Numbered from the stretch's first letter, positions 35,239-46,552 are shown. The stretch: 64,000 nt of DNA from Saccharopolyspora rhizosphaerae (GCF_003931915.1 NZ_RSAA01000001.1:124001-188000); one strand, 5' to 3'. Program-made: numbers and translations. Notes: generated from the letters alone by a model not told the origin.

Positions 35239-35391
35239 TCATCCGCCCAAGCGGACGCTGCGCTTGACCTGAGCCACGATCTCCTTGAGCCCCCGCCGGG
35301 TGCTCATGGACCCGGTGCCGTCCAGCGCGTCGGTGAACATCACGAACCCCAGAACCAGAACCAACAGCATTGCCACGACGACGACGAACAC
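35239..35391 (-). CDS. 50-residue single-span membrane protein
   Basis: A short minus-strand gene beginning GTG 35391 directly after GGGAGGAAAC. The product opens with a strong membrane segment (VVVVAMLLVLVLGFVMF) and ends in a basic tail (GLKEIVAQVKRSVRLGG). Composition and codon use are gene-like, and its stop abuts a strong terminator. Function is unknown. It may be a peptide modulator of a membrane complex. Confidence 0.6.
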   Translation of the reverse strand: MFVVVVAMLLVLVLGFVMFTDALDGTGSMSTRRGLKEIVAQVKRSVRLGG

Positions 35392-35605
35392 GTTTCCTCC
35401 CCTGTCTGCCTGCGATATCGAGCTCTCGCGAAGCCCCGTTACTCGAGGGACGCGTTACCCCCGTCAGGGTGGCGCAAAACCACCCGAATGTGACGCACAT
35501 CGCTCTCCGTGGCCGCGTCATGTCGTTCAGCAACGCGTCGTACGATGCGCAGCGGCCGCCGAACGGACGGCCGCGCAGCACTTCGACGAGGACTAGCCTG
35601 GACCC

Positions 35606-36010
35606 ATGGCGACCACCCCGCCCGCGCCGACGTCACGCCCCAACCCGGCGCAGTGGGTGTGGTACGCCTTCGGCGGCAAGCTGCCGGACCGGTGCGCCGA
35701 GTGGGTGCTCCACGACGTCACCTGCCGCACGTGGGTGTGGAGGCACCTCGCCCGCGCCCTGACCCAGCTCGCCCCGTTCTGCGTCGTGGTCCTCCTGGTG
35801 CCCGGTCCGATGTGGATCCGGCTGAGCGCGCTGGCGCTCGGCGTGCTGGTCGGCCTCTTCTACTCGCTGTGCTACATGGGCGAAACCGGCGAGCACCGCG
35901 CCATCAAGCACGGCTTCCCGCCCGGCGTGGCCCGCGACACCCGCACCATGCGGCGAGACCTCGACCGCGCCAACAAGCACGGCGTCGGCTACCGCCCCTG
36001 GTGGGAGTAG
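35606..36010 (+). CDS. DUF5313-type membrane protein
   Basis: A 134-residue protein with two membrane spans (about 56-71 and 74-90). It opens with RPNPAQWVWYAFGGKLPDRC and contains VLHDVTCRTWVWRHLARAL, then a basic tail ending NKHGVGYRPWWE. These are features of the actinobacterial DUF5313 family, function unknown. No operon partner is evident. Confidence 0.75.
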   Translation: MATTPPAPTSRPNPAQWVWYAFGGKLPDRCAEWVLHDVTCRTWVWRHLARALTQLAPFCVVVLLVPGPMWIRLSALALGVLVGLFYSLCYMGETGEHRAIKHGFPPGVARDTRTMRRDLDRANKHGVGYRPWWE

Positions 36011-36127
36011 CCCGACACACCGGCGCGTGAGCCGGTCGAGCGAATTCCCCCGCGGCCCTGGACCGCGTCCTCCCTCGCAGCGCCCTCGCGCACGGCCGAA
36101 CCGTCACCGGGAGTGCCTGATCGGTGA

Positions 36128-36156
36128 TTGCGGGTGCACGACGGCGGGCCTACGTT
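36128..36156 (+). promoter_or_regulatory. Candidate promoter of the pyrimidine catabolism genes
   Basis: TTGCGG and TACGTT are separated by exactly 17 bases, 58 bases ahead of the nitrilase start. The preceding 110 bases hold no gene. Confidence 0.4.
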
Positions 36157-36213
36157 CGGTGACACCCCGCCCGAAGTCCGGCGGGAGGTCCCGAGCGAGG
36201 AGGTGGCCCGCTG

Positions 36214-37056
36214 ATGGCCAACGTCGTCCGCGCTGCTCTCGTGCAGGCCAAGTGGACCGGTGACACCGCGAGCACGGTCGACGCGCACGAGCAGCACGCC
36301 CGAGCCGCCGCCGCGCGAGGTGCGCGGATCATCGGGTTCCAAGAGGTCTTCAACGCGCCCTACTTCTGCCAGGTCCAGGACGACGAGCACCACCGCTGGG
36401 CCGAAGCGGTCCCGGACGGCCCGACCGTGCAGCGCATGTGCGCGCTCGCGCGCGAGCTGTCGATGGTCGTCGTCGTGCCCGTCTTCGAGGTCGACGGCCC
36501 GGGTTTCCACTACAACACCGCGGCGGTCATCGACGCCGACGGCTCCTACCTCGGCAAGTACCGCAAGCACCACCTGCCGCACCTGCCGGGCTTCTGGGAG
36601 AAGTACTACTTCCGTCCGGGCAACCTCGGCTGGCCGGTCTTCGACACCGCAGCCGGCCGGGTGGGCGTCTACATCTGCTACGACCGGCACTTCCCGGAGG
36701 GCTGGCGCGCGCTCGGGCTGGCTGGAGCGCAGATCGTCTACAACCCCTCGGCCACCAGCAGAGGCCTGTCGTCCTACCTGTGGAAGCTCGAGCAGCCGGC
36801 CGCCGCCGTGGCCAACGAGTACTTCATCGCCGCCATCAACCGCGTCGGCGTCGAGGAGTACGGCGACAACGACTTCTACGGCACCAGCTACTTCGTCGAC
36901 CCCTACGGCCAGTTCGTCGGCGAACCCGCCAGCGACACCGAGGAAGAGCTGCTGGTGCGCGACCTCGACCTGGACCTCGTCGACGAGGTCCGCCGCAAGT
37001 GGGCCTTCTACCGCGACCGCCGGCCCGACGCCTACGACCCGCTGACCCGGCCCTGA
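36214..37056 (+). CDS. Nitrilase-superfamily amidase, probable beta-ureidopropionase
   Basis: A 280-residue carbon-nitrogen hydrolase. The Glu-Lys-Cys triad fits Glu44 in IIGFQEVFN, lysine in GKYRKHHLPH and Cys155 in VYICYDRHFPE. The segment FWEKYYFRPGN and the VANEYFIAAINRVG block match N-carbamoyl-beta-alanine amidohydrolases. It would hydrolyse N-carbamoyl-beta-alanine to beta-alanine, carbon dioxide and ammonia. GAGGAGG precedes the ATG. Dihydropyrimidinase follows after 11 bases, which supports this assignment. Confidence 0.85.
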   Translation: MANVVRAALVQAKWTGDTASTVDAHEQHARAAAARGARIIGFQEVFNAPYFCQVQDDEHHRWAEAVPDGPTVQRMCALARELSMVVVVPVFEVDGPGFHYNTAAVIDADGSYLGKYRKHHLPHLPGFWEKYYFRPGNLGWPVFDTAAGRVGVYICYDRHFPEGWRALGLAGAQIVYNPSATSRGLSSYLWKLEQPAAAVANEYFIAAINRVGVEEYGDNDFYGTSYFVDPYGQFVGEPASDTEEELLVRDLDLDLVDEVRRKWAFYRDRRPDAYDPLTRP

Positions 37057-37067
37057 AGGAGTCCGCG

Positions 37068-38462
37068 ATGAGCAGGACCGCCATCCGCGGTGGGCTGGTG
37101 ATCACCGCGACCGAGGAGACCGAGGCCGACGTCCTCGTCGAAGACGGCACGATCGCCGCCATCGCCACCCCGGCGCTCGCCCAGGAGTGGAACGCCGACA
37201 CCGTCCTCGACGCCACCGGGCTCTACGTGATCCCGGGCGGCGTCGACGCGCACACCCACATGGAGATGCCCTTCGGCGGCACCTTCGCCGCCGACACCTT
37301 CGAGACCGGCACCCGCGCCGCCGCCTGGGGCGGCACCACCACGATCATCGACTTCGCCATCCAACCCGTCGGCCGCTCGCTGCGCGAAGGCGTCGAGGCC
37401 TGGCACGCCAAGGCCGACGACCAGTGCGCCATCGACTACGCCTTCCACGGCATCCTCTCCGACGTCGGCGACGGTGTGCTCAAGGAGATGGACGCCCTGG
37501 TGGGGGAGGGCATCACCAGCTTCAAGATGTTCATGGCCTACCCGGGCGTCTTCTACAGCGACGACGGGCAGGTCCTGCGGGCCATGCAGCAGGCCGGCGA
37601 CAACGGCGCGCTGATCATGATGCACGCCGAGAACGGCATCGCCATCGACGTCCTGGTCCGCCAGGCGCTCGACGCCGGGCTCACCGGTCCGGAGAACCAC
37701 GGCCGCGTCCGCCACCCGCTGCTGGAGGCCGAAGCGACCCACCGCGCGATCCAGCTGTCCAAAGTGGCCGGATCACCGCTGTACGTCGTGCACGTGTCGG
37801 CCACCGAGGCCGTCGCCGAGATCACCCGAGCCCGCAGCGACGGCTTCAACGTCTTCGGCGAGACCTGCCCGCAGTACCTCTTCCTGACCGTCGACGAGCT
37901 CGCCGGGCCCGGTTTCGAAGGCGCGAAGTACGTCTGCTCCACACCGCTGCGCCCGGCCGAGCACCAGGCCTCGCTGTGGCGGGCGCTGCGCACCGACGAC
38001 CTGTCGGTGGTCTCCACCGACCACTGCCCGTTCTGCTTCACCGGGCAGAAGGAGCTCGGGCGCGACGACTTCTCCAAGATCCCCAACGGCATCCCGGGAG
38101 TGGAGAACCGGCTGGACCTGCTGCACGACGCCGTGGTCGCCGGGCGCATCAGCCGTCGCCGCTGGGTGGAGATGGCCAGCACCACCCCGGCGCGGATGTT
38201 CGGCCTTCACCCGCGCAAGGGCACCCTCGCACCCGGTGCCGACGCCGACGTCGTGCTCTACGACCCCGCTGCCGAGCAGGTGCTGTCGGCCGAGACGCAC
38301 CACATGAACGTGGACTACAACGCCTACGAGGGCAGGCGCATCACCGGCAGGGTCCGCACCGTGCTCTCCCGCGGCGAGGTGGTCGTGCACGACGGTGACT
38401 ACCGCGGACGCCCGGGCCGGGGGCGGTTCCTGCGCCGCGAGCCCTGCGGCTACCTGAGCTGA
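37068..38462 (+). CDS. hydA: Dihydropyrimidinase (D-hydantoinase)
   Basis: A 464-residue cyclic amidohydrolase. The binuclear metal site is complete: GGVDAHTHMEMP, the carbamylated Lys153 in SFKMFMAYPG, LIMMHAENG, YVVHVSATEA and STDHCPFCFTG. The enzyme opens dihydrouracil or hydantoins to N-carbamoyl acids, the substrates of the upstream amidase. GAAGGAG precedes the ATG 37068. The gene lies in a row with the nitrilase and LLM genes, with gaps of 11 and 9 bases. Confidence 0.92.
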   Translation: MSRTAIRGGLVITATEETEADVLVEDGTIAAIATPALAQEWNADTVLDATGLYVIPGGVDAHTHMEMPFGGTFAADTFETGTRAAAWGGTTTIIDFAIQPVGRSLREGVEAWHAKADDQCAIDYAFHGILSDVGDGVLKEMDALVGEGITSFKMFMAYPGVFYSDDGQVLRAMQQAGDNGALIMMHAENGIAIDVLVRQALDAGLTGPENHGRVRHPLLEAEATHRAIQLSKVAGSPLYVVHVSATEAVAEITRARSDGFNVFGETCPQYLFLTVDELAGPGFEGAKYVCSTPLRPAEHQASLWRALRTDDLSVVSTDHCPFCFTGQKELGRDDFSKIPNGIPGVENRLDLLHDAVVAGRISRRRWVEMASTTPARMFGLHPRKGTLAPGADADVVLYDPAAEQVLSAETHHMNVDYNAYEGRRITGRVRTVLSRGEVVVHDGDYRGRPGRGRFLRREPCGYLS

Positions 38463-38471
38463 GGAGCGGAG

Positions 38472-39470
38472 ATGGACTTCGGAGTGGTGCTGCAGACCGA
38501 CCCGCCCGCCTCGTTGCTCGTGGAGCGGATGCGGCGCGCGGAGGAGCTGGGCTTCACCCACGGGTGGACGTTCGACTCCTGCGTGCTGTGGCAGGAACCG
38601 TTCGTCATCTACAGCCGCGTTCTGGACGCCACCCGGAACCTGCGCGTCGGTCCGATGGTGACCAACCCCAGCACGCGGGACTGGACGGTGACCGCGTCGC
38701 TGTTCGCCACCCTCAACGACATGTACGGGCCGCGCACCGTCTGCGGCATCGGACGCGGCGACTCGGCCGTGCGCGTCACCGGCGGCACACCGGCGACGCT
38801 GGCCCGGCTCGGCGAGGCCATGGCGGTGGTCAAGGCGCTCGCCGAAGGGCGCGAGGCCGATGTGCGCGGCACTCCCGTCCGGTTGCCGTGGGTCCGCGAC
38901 GGCCGGCTGCCGATCTGGATGGGCGCCTACGGGCCCAAGGCGCTGGAGCTGGCAGGGCGGCAGGCCGACGGGTTCATCCTGCAGCTGGCCGACCCGTACC
39001 TGACCCGGTGGATGGTCGAGCACGTCCGCGACGCCGCGCGCAACGCCGGACGCGATCCCGCGGAGGTCACCGTGTGCGTGGCCGCACCCGCTTACGTCGG
39101 CACCGACCTCGCGCACGCCCGCGAGCAGTGCCGCTGGTTCGGCGGCATGGTCGGCAACCACGTCGCCGACCTCGTCGCCCGCTACGGCGACTCCGGCGGT
39201 GTGGTCCCGTCCGCGCTCACCGACTACGTCAAAGGCCGCGAGGGCTACGACTACTCGCACCACGGGCGCGCGGGCAACGCCAGCACCGAGTTCGTGCCCG
39301 ACGAGATCGTGGAGCGGTTCTGCCTGCTCGGCCCCGCTGCCGCGCACGTGGAGCGGCTCGCCGAACTCCGCGACATCGGCGTCGACCAGTTCGCCGTCTA
39401 CGCGATGCACGACGCCATCGACGACACGCTGCAGGCCTACGGCGAGACGGTCATCCCTGCGCTTCGCTGA
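38472..39470 (+). CDS. LLM-class (F420/FMN-dependent) oxidoreductase, TIGR03842-like
   Basis: A 332-residue luciferase-like flavoprotein. It opens MDFGVVLQTDPPASLLVERM and contains GWTFDSCVLWQEPFVIYSRV, RVGPMVTNPSTRDW and RLPIWMGAYGPKALELAG, features of the group often placed beside hydantoinase genes. Deazaflavin F420 is the likely cofactor in actinomycetes. It may carry out the redox step at the pyrimidine or hydantoin ring that a dihydropyrimidine dehydrogenase performs elsewhere; no such dehydrogenase is seen here. This role is inference. Confidence 0.8.
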   Translation: MDFGVVLQTDPPASLLVERMRRAEELGFTHGWTFDSCVLWQEPFVIYSRVLDATRNLRVGPMVTNPSTRDWTVTASLFATLNDMYGPRTVCGIGRGDSAVRVTGGTPATLARLGEAMAVVKALAEGREADVRGTPVRLPWVRDGRLPIWMGAYGPKALELAGRQADGFILQLADPYLTRWMVEHVRDAARNAGRDPAEVTVCVAAPAYVGTDLAHAREQCRWFGGMVGNHVADLVARYGDSGGVVPSALTDYVKGREGYDYSHHGRAGNASTEFVPDEIVERFCLLGPAAAHVERLAELRDIGVDQFAVYAMHDAIDDTLQAYGETVIPALR

Positions 39471-39516
39471 TCGAGCGCGGGCTGCGGTGCCGATCACAGG
39501 GGAGGTGGTCCGTAGA

Positions 39517-39556
39517 GTTCCGCCTCGATCCGGCGGTCCCGCGCTGCGGGCGGAAC
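39517..39556 (+). promoter_or_regulatory. Hairpin in the uracil permease leader
   Basis: GTTCCGCC pairs with GGCGGAAC around a GC-rich interior, ending 8 bases before AGGGAGG. It could attenuate, or simply be intercistronic structure. Confidence 0.3.
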
Positions 39557-39569
39557 AGGGAGGTGTGCC

Positions 39570-40913
39570 ATGCGGCGGGGAGTGGGTGCCCGGCTCGGCA
39601 TCGGGTGGACGTTGCACGGGGACGGCGGAACCCCGCGGCCCGGTGAGGCCGTGGCCCCGGACGAACGCCTCTCCTGGGGCCGCACCATCGGGCTCGGCGC
39701 CCAGCACGTGGTGGCGATGTTCGGCGCCACCTTCGTCTTCCCGGTCCTGATGGGACTGGACCCGAACCTGGCGATCATGGTCTCGGGCGTGGCGACCATC
39801 CTGTTCCTGCTCATCGTGCAGGGCAAGATCCCCAGCTACCTCGGCTCCAGCGCGTCGTTCGTGGGCGCGGTGACCGTCATCCGCGCCGGGGGCGGCGACA
39901 GCTCCACGGTGACCGGGGCGGTCTTGGTCTGCGCCCTGGTGCTCGGCGCGGTCGGCCTGGTCGTGCACTTCGTCGGAGCCGGCGCGGTGCACCGGGTGCT
40001 GCCGCCCGCGGTCTCCGGTGCCGTGGTGATGCTGATCGGCTTCAACCTCGCACCGGTGGTCGCCGAGACCTACTGGCCGCAGGACCAGTGGATCGCGTTG
40101 ATCACCATGGTCGTCGTGCTGACCGCCAGCGTGCTGCTGCGCGGTTTCTGGGGCCGCATCGCGGTGTTCCTCGGGCTGGCCGCAGGGTACGCGCTGTCGT
40201 GGGTGTTCGACCTGGCCTTCGGGCCGATCACCGCGCCCGACGCGGACGGCAACGTCAGCACCCACCCGCGGCTGGACCTCGGCGGCGTCGCCGACGCTCC
40301 GTGGTTCGGACTGCCGCAGCTGCACGGCCCGTCGTTCGACCTGGCCGCGATCGTGGTGGTGCTGCCCGCGGTGATCGCGCTGATCGCCGAGAACACCGGG
40401 CACGTCAAGGCGGTCGAGCAGATGACCGGCAGCAAGCTCGACGGGAGCCTGGGCCGCGCGATCTTCGCCGACGGCCTCGCCAGCGCCCTGTCCAGCGCGG
40501 TGGGCGGCCCGCCGACCACCACCTACGCGGAGAACATCGGCGTCATGGCCGCCACCCGCGTGTACTCCACCGCCGCCTACTGGGTGGCCGCGGTGGTGGC
40601 GATCGCCTTCGGCCTGTGCCCGAAGTTCGGCGCGGTCATCGCCGCGACCCCGGGCGGCGTGCTCGGCGGCATCACGGTCGTGCTCTACGGCATGATCGGT
40701 CTGCTGGGCGCCAAGATCTGGGTGGAGAGCCGGGTCGACTTCGCCGACCCCGTCAACCTGCTGCCACTGGCGGCCGGTCTGGTCGCCGGCATCGGCGGGG
40801 TCTCCCTCCAGATCACCCCGTCGTTCGAGTTCAGCGGCATCGCCCTCGGCACGCTGGTGACGCTCATCGGCTACCACGTGCTGCGGGCGAGCGTGGCCCG
40901 CGTGAACCGGTAG
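39570..40913 (+). CDS. Uracil-xanthine permease (NCS2 family)
   Basis: A 447-residue membrane protein with about 14 segments. Conserved NCS2 features are LGAQHVVAMFGATFVFPVL, YLGSSASFVGAVTVI, the substrate-site block VIALIAENTGHVKAV and GGPPTTTYAENIGVMAATRV. It imports uracil or another pyrimidine or purine base with protons. Its place after the catabolic genes makes uracil likely. GGGAGGTG precedes ATG 39570. An inverted repeat copy lies 23 bases after its stop. Confidence 0.9.
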   Translation: MRRGVGARLGIGWTLHGDGGTPRPGEAVAPDERLSWGRTIGLGAQHVVAMFGATFVFPVLMGLDPNLAIMVSGVATILFLLIVQGKIPSYLGSSASFVGAVTVIRAGGGDSSTVTGAVLVCALVLGAVGLVVHFVGAGAVHRVLPPAVSGAVVMLIGFNLAPVVAETYWPQDQWIALITMVVVLTASVLLRGFWGRIAVFLGLAAGYALSWVFDLAFGPITAPDADGNVSTHPRLDLGGVADAPWFGLPQLHGPSFDLAAIVVVLPAVIALIAENTGHVKAVEQMTGSKLDGSLGRAIFADGLASALSSAVGGPPTTTYAENIGVMAATRVYSTAAYWVAAVVAIAFGLCPKFGAVIAATPGGVLGGITVVLYGMIGLLGAKIWVESRVDFADPVNLLPLAAGLVAGIGGVSLQITPSFEFSGIALGTLVTLIGYHVLRASVARVNR

Positions 40914-40935
40914 CGGTCGGGGACCGCTCCGCTCC

Positions 40936-41060
40936 GGCGGTGCGGAGGGGACCTGAGCGGCTCCGCGGAGTCCGTGCACCGCTGCGGGCGCACGGCATCC
41001 GGTGGACTCACCGCGAAGCTGCTCAGAACCTCCGGCGGTGCAGGCTGAGCCCCCACCTCG
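40936..41060 (+). repeat. Dispersed intergenic inverted repeat, copy 4 (diverged)
   Basis: It contains GGTGCGGAGGGGACCTGAGC, GGCTCCGCGGAGTCCGTGC, then a shortened interior, CTCACCGCGAAGCTGCTCAG and the tail CGGTGCAGGCTGAGCCCCCA. The interior has lost about 10-15 bases relative to copies 2 and 3. It lies between the convergent permease and TetR genes. Confidence 0.75.
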
Positions 41061-41096
41061 GAAGCAGCGGCGGTGCCGCCGCTGTCCTGACCGGGC

Positions 41097-41756
41097 TCAG
41101 ACCTCCACCTCGGGGGTGCGGACCACGACCTCCTCGGCGGAGATCGGCCTGCCGGGCAGCGGCCGCGGGTTGTCCGCGCGCAGGCCGTCGAGCAGCACCG
41201 CGATGTAGCGCGCCGGGGCGAGGCTGCGCAGCTGCTCGGGAAGCGCCTGCACGCCCTGCAGCGCCAGCGAGCTCAACACGGCGATGTCGCCGGTGCTGAC
41301 GTCGTTGCGCAACGTGCCGTCGGCCTGGGCGCGCTTGACCAGGGCGTCGACCATCCCGAAGAACTCGTTGTGCACCGCGTCGGTGTTGGGGTCGGAGTTG
41401 ATGATCGCCCGGGCCCGCGAGGACAGGACGGTCAAGCGGACCACGGTGCGCAGCGCCATGCCGCGGTGCATGATCTGGCTCAACGCGCGCCACGCGTCGG
41501 GCTCCTGCTCGATGGTCGCGCGGGTGTCTTCCAGCACCGTGGTGAACGCGTCCTGGGCAACGGCGCGGATCAGCGAGTCGCGGTCGGGGAAACGGCGGTA
41601 GAGGGTGCCGACCCCGACTCCGGCGGAGCGGGCGACCTCCTCCATCGGCACCTCGGTGCCCCGTTCGGTGAACACGGCCTGAGCGGCGGTGATGATCCGG
41701 TCCCGGTTTCGGCGAGCGTCTGCGCGCAGGCGCGGCGTCGTGTCGGTGGTGGTCAT
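41097..41756 (-). CDS. TetR-family repressor
   Basis: A 219-residue regulator. The helix-turn-helix is RIITAAQAVFTERGTEVPME, EVARSAGVGVGTLYRRFPDR. The C-terminal ligand domain carries TVVRLTVLSSRARAIINSDP and is unassigned. It converges on the uracil permease, so control of the pyrimidine genes is only possible by analogy. It starts at ATG 41756 with a long upstream region that may hold its operator. Confidence 0.85.
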   Translation of the reverse strand: MTTTDTTPRLRADARRNRDRIITAAQAVFTERGTEVPMEEVARSAGVGVGTLYRRFPDRDSLIRAVAQDAFTTVLEDTRATIEQEPDAWRALSQIMHRGMALRTVVRLTVLSSRARAIINSDPNTDAVHNEFFGMVDALVKRAQADGTLRNDVSTGDIAVLSSLALQGVQALPEQLRSLAPARYIAVLLDGLRADNPRPLPGRPISAEEVVVRTPEVEV

Positions 41757-42094
41757 GATCCTCGTTTCAGCCCTCGTGTGCTTGGGGCGGATTGTCGCAC
41801 GGCGGGTGCTCCATCAAGGGGATGATCAGCCTCCGATTTGCCCAACGGGGAGCTGTGGTTCCGCGACCAGCGACGTTCCCTCGGTAGAGTGAGATGGCGA
41901 GATCCCATGATGATGCGCCGACCGGGTGTCGTGCAAATAACAAGCGTCCTGTTTGGGAACTCGCGAAACGTGGCCCTAGGATTGGTACGTACCGGGTTAT
42001 CACCCAAACCTTCTTCCGATCGACCTGCCCAGGCGGGTGTGTGTGCGTGCGCGCGTTCGGAAGGTGGGGCGGACATGTGGAGAGGAGGCAAGAA
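41757..42094. other. Intergenic region between TetR and a small membrane gene
   Basis: AT content is higher than around it. It contains the perfect palindrome GGTACGTACC (41984-41993), a likely protein-binding site. Open frames run through part of it in line with the small gene at 42095, but lack a ribosome site. No gene is called here. Confidence 0.45.
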
Positions 42095-42229
42095 GTGGCA
42101 ACGGTGTGGGTGGCCCTGACGGCCGAGGCAGTAGTGCTCCTGGCTGCAGCTGGGGCGCTGACCAGCTGGGTCCGGCGTTCCGACGAGAGGCCGGAGCAGG
42201 TCGTGGAGCCCACCGGGCAGATCGCCTGA
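42095..42229 (+). CDS. 44-residue single-span membrane protein
   Basis: GTG 42095 follows AGAGGAGGCAAGAA, an excellent ribosome site. The product is one membrane segment (VWVALTAEAVVLLAAAGALT) and a short charged tail (RRSDERPEQVVEPTGQIA). A hairpin terminator lies 13 bases after its stop. Function is unknown. The good ribosome site and terminator make it a convincing gene despite its size. Confidence 0.65.
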   Translation: MATVWVALTAEAVVLLAAAGALTSWVRRSDERPEQVVEPTGQIA

Positions 42230-42241
42230 CGTTAGCGCGCG

Positions 42242-42276
42242 CACGGGCTTGCTCCCACGACGGGATCAAGCCCGTG
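42242..42276 (+). terminator. Hairpin terminator
   Basis: CACGGGCTTG and CAAGCCCGTG make a 10-base perfect stem with a 15-base loop directly after the small membrane gene. The sequence beyond it is AT-rich for this genome. Confidence 0.7.
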
Positions 42277-42506
42277 AAGCCTTCCAATCGTTCTTGGAAC
42301 GCACTTCGTTACAGGGTTTCGAAGCAATTTTTCTCTCATTCTCGCAGCCGGTCGAGCAGCTCCCGGCGAATTGCGGGAATCCTGATCTCGAATTCGCAGA
42401 CCTCCGTCACCCCCCGTGGTGTGCGGTACTGGTGTGCGCCCGGTCGCAGATCGCCCGATAGGCTGTGCGCACCAACGACCGGCCACACCGATCGGGAAGG
42501 GCATCC

Positions 42507-43187
42507 GTGACCTCACCACACACGTCCAGCAACCCGAAGAGCTCGCCGACGCAGTCTGCGGAGGCACCAGGGAACGGGCGCGGCGGTGGCTCGGTGCTGC
42601 AGCACTACCGGACCTTCCTGCAGCGCGCGGTGAGCAAACCGGGTCAGGTCGGTGCGGTGGCCCCCAGCTCGCCCCACCTCGCTCGGGAGATCGCCTCGGT
42701 CGTGCCGCGGACCGGTTCTCCGGTGGTCGTCGAGCTCGGCCCCGGCACGGGTGCCTTGAGCTCCGGCATCGCCAACAGGCTGCCGGCTGGTGGCCGGCAC
42801 GTGGCCATCGAGCTCGACTCGGGCATGGTCGAGCACCTCAACCGCGAGCTGCCGTGGCTGGAGGTCGTGCAGGGTGATGCGTCGCAGCTGGGGTCGCTGC
42901 TGTCGGACGCGGGCATCGACCGGGTCGACGCGGTGGTCAGCGGCTTGCCGTGGTCGATCTTCCCGGCCAGGCTCCAGCACGACATCCTGCAGCAGGTCGG
43001 TTCAGTGCTGGCCCCGGGCGGGGCGTTCACGACCTTCGCCTACCTGCACGCGCTGGGCATGTCCGGCGCCCGCCAGTTCCGCCGCCGTCTCGACGTGTGC
43101 TTCGACGAGGTCGTCACCACCCGCACGGTCTGGCGCAACGTCCCCCCGGCCCGGACCTACGTCTGCAGGCGCCCCCACCTCCTCTGA
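42507..43187 (+). CDS. SAM-dependent methyltransferase, phospholipid N-methyltransferase / KsgA-like
   Basis: A 226-residue class I methyltransferase. After a Ser/Gly-rich 35-residue lead come LQHYRTFLQRAVSKPGQVGA, the SAM motif VVVELGPGTGALSSGIANRL, AIELDSGMVEHL and VVSGLPWSIFPARLQHDIL. The S/G-L-P-W block and the layout match the PmtA/rRNA-dimethylase-like group that methylates phosphatidylethanolamine. GTG 42507 with GGAAGGG is chosen over GTG 42465. Substrate assignment is tentative. Confidence 0.78.
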   Translation: MTSPHTSSNPKSSPTQSAEAPGNGRGGGSVLQHYRTFLQRAVSKPGQVGAVAPSSPHLAREIASVVPRTGSPVVVELGPGTGALSSGIANRLPAGGRHVAIELDSGMVEHLNRELPWLEVVQGDASQLGSLLSDAGIDRVDAVVSGLPWSIFPARLQHDILQQVGSVLAPGGAFTTFAYLHALGMSGARQFRRRLDVCFDEVVTTRTVWRNVPPARTYVCRRPHLL

Positions 43188-43252
43188 ACCACCGGGGAAG
43201 CTCGACGCTCGACGGACGAGCGCTCGAGTTCGACGTCTCCCGACTCATCGCG

Positions 43253-43274
43253 CCAAGGGGGAGTACCCCCTTGG
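43253..43274 (+). terminator. Hairpin terminator
   Basis: CCAAGGGGG-AGTA-CCCCCTTGG, a perfect 9-base stem, lies 65 bases after the methyltransferase stop. The remaining region 43275-43573 holds no gene, only a remnant of the dispersed repeat. Confidence 0.75.
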
Positions 43275-43489
43275 GGACATCGTCGCGAGGGCCTCGGCCG
43301 AACTGAGCTGCCGGAGAAGGCGGCGGGAGCGACCACGCCCGTGCGGCGCTGCGCATCACGGATCGACCACCACACGCGGGGGACCCGCCACTCATCCGGA
43401 GGTCGGCCCAGGCTTCGCGCTCCAGCAGCGTGAGAGTTGTGCAACAACCCAGCTGATCACCCGCCACCGCCGCACGCCGGGGACGCCGG

Positions 43490-43545
43490 GAGCAGTGCGC
43501 GAGGAGCGGTGCGCGGAGCCGCTCAGGTGCTGGCACCGCTGGTCA
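43490..43545 (-). repeat. Remnant of the dispersed inverted repeat, copy 5
   Basis: On the minus strand GCACCTGAGCGGCTCCGCG and CACCGCTCCTCGCGCA resemble the left arm and interior of copies 1 and 4; the right arm is missing. It lies between the convergent methyltransferase and aconitase genes. Confidence 0.45.
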
Positions 43546-43573
43546 GGAGGACAACGGAGCCTTGCACGAGAGG

Positions 43574-43620
43574 AAGAACGGGCCCGGCGGGAGCTTGTGA
43601 CTCCCACCGGGCCCGTTCTT
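43574..43620. terminator. Strong hairpin terminator of aconitase
   Basis: AAGAACGGGCCCGG-C-GGGAG pairs with CTCCC-A-CCGGGCCCGTTCTT over about 19 bases around a 7-base loop, 29 bases past the acnA stop. The A and T ends give short U-runs in both directions. Confidence 0.88.
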
Positions 43621-43649
43621 GAAGATCCTGCCCGGGTGCAGGCAGGGGA

Positions 43650-46454
<2,805 letters not shown>

Positions 46455-46552
46455 GTTCAACTCCATCTCGCGACGGGCGCAAGTTCGGGAACGATCGCAA
46501 GTCTCGCGCACGTCAGCTGAGCGTGCGCGGGGACTCGCGCTCTTCACCGCTA

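Noticed and set aside
37773-40979. 1,068-codon minus-strand open frame
   Set aside because: Antisense to dihydropyrimidinase, LLM oxidoreductase and permease; no domain and no ribosome site.
41894-42094. Longer N-terminal extension of the small membrane protein at 42095
   Set aside because: The extension is in frame but Cys/Arg-rich and lacks a ribosome site, while GTG 42095 has an excellent one.
43195-43250. A second array of CTCGAC/GAGTTC words after the methyltransferase
   Set aside because: Too short and irregular to link it to the array at 7328; left as composition.
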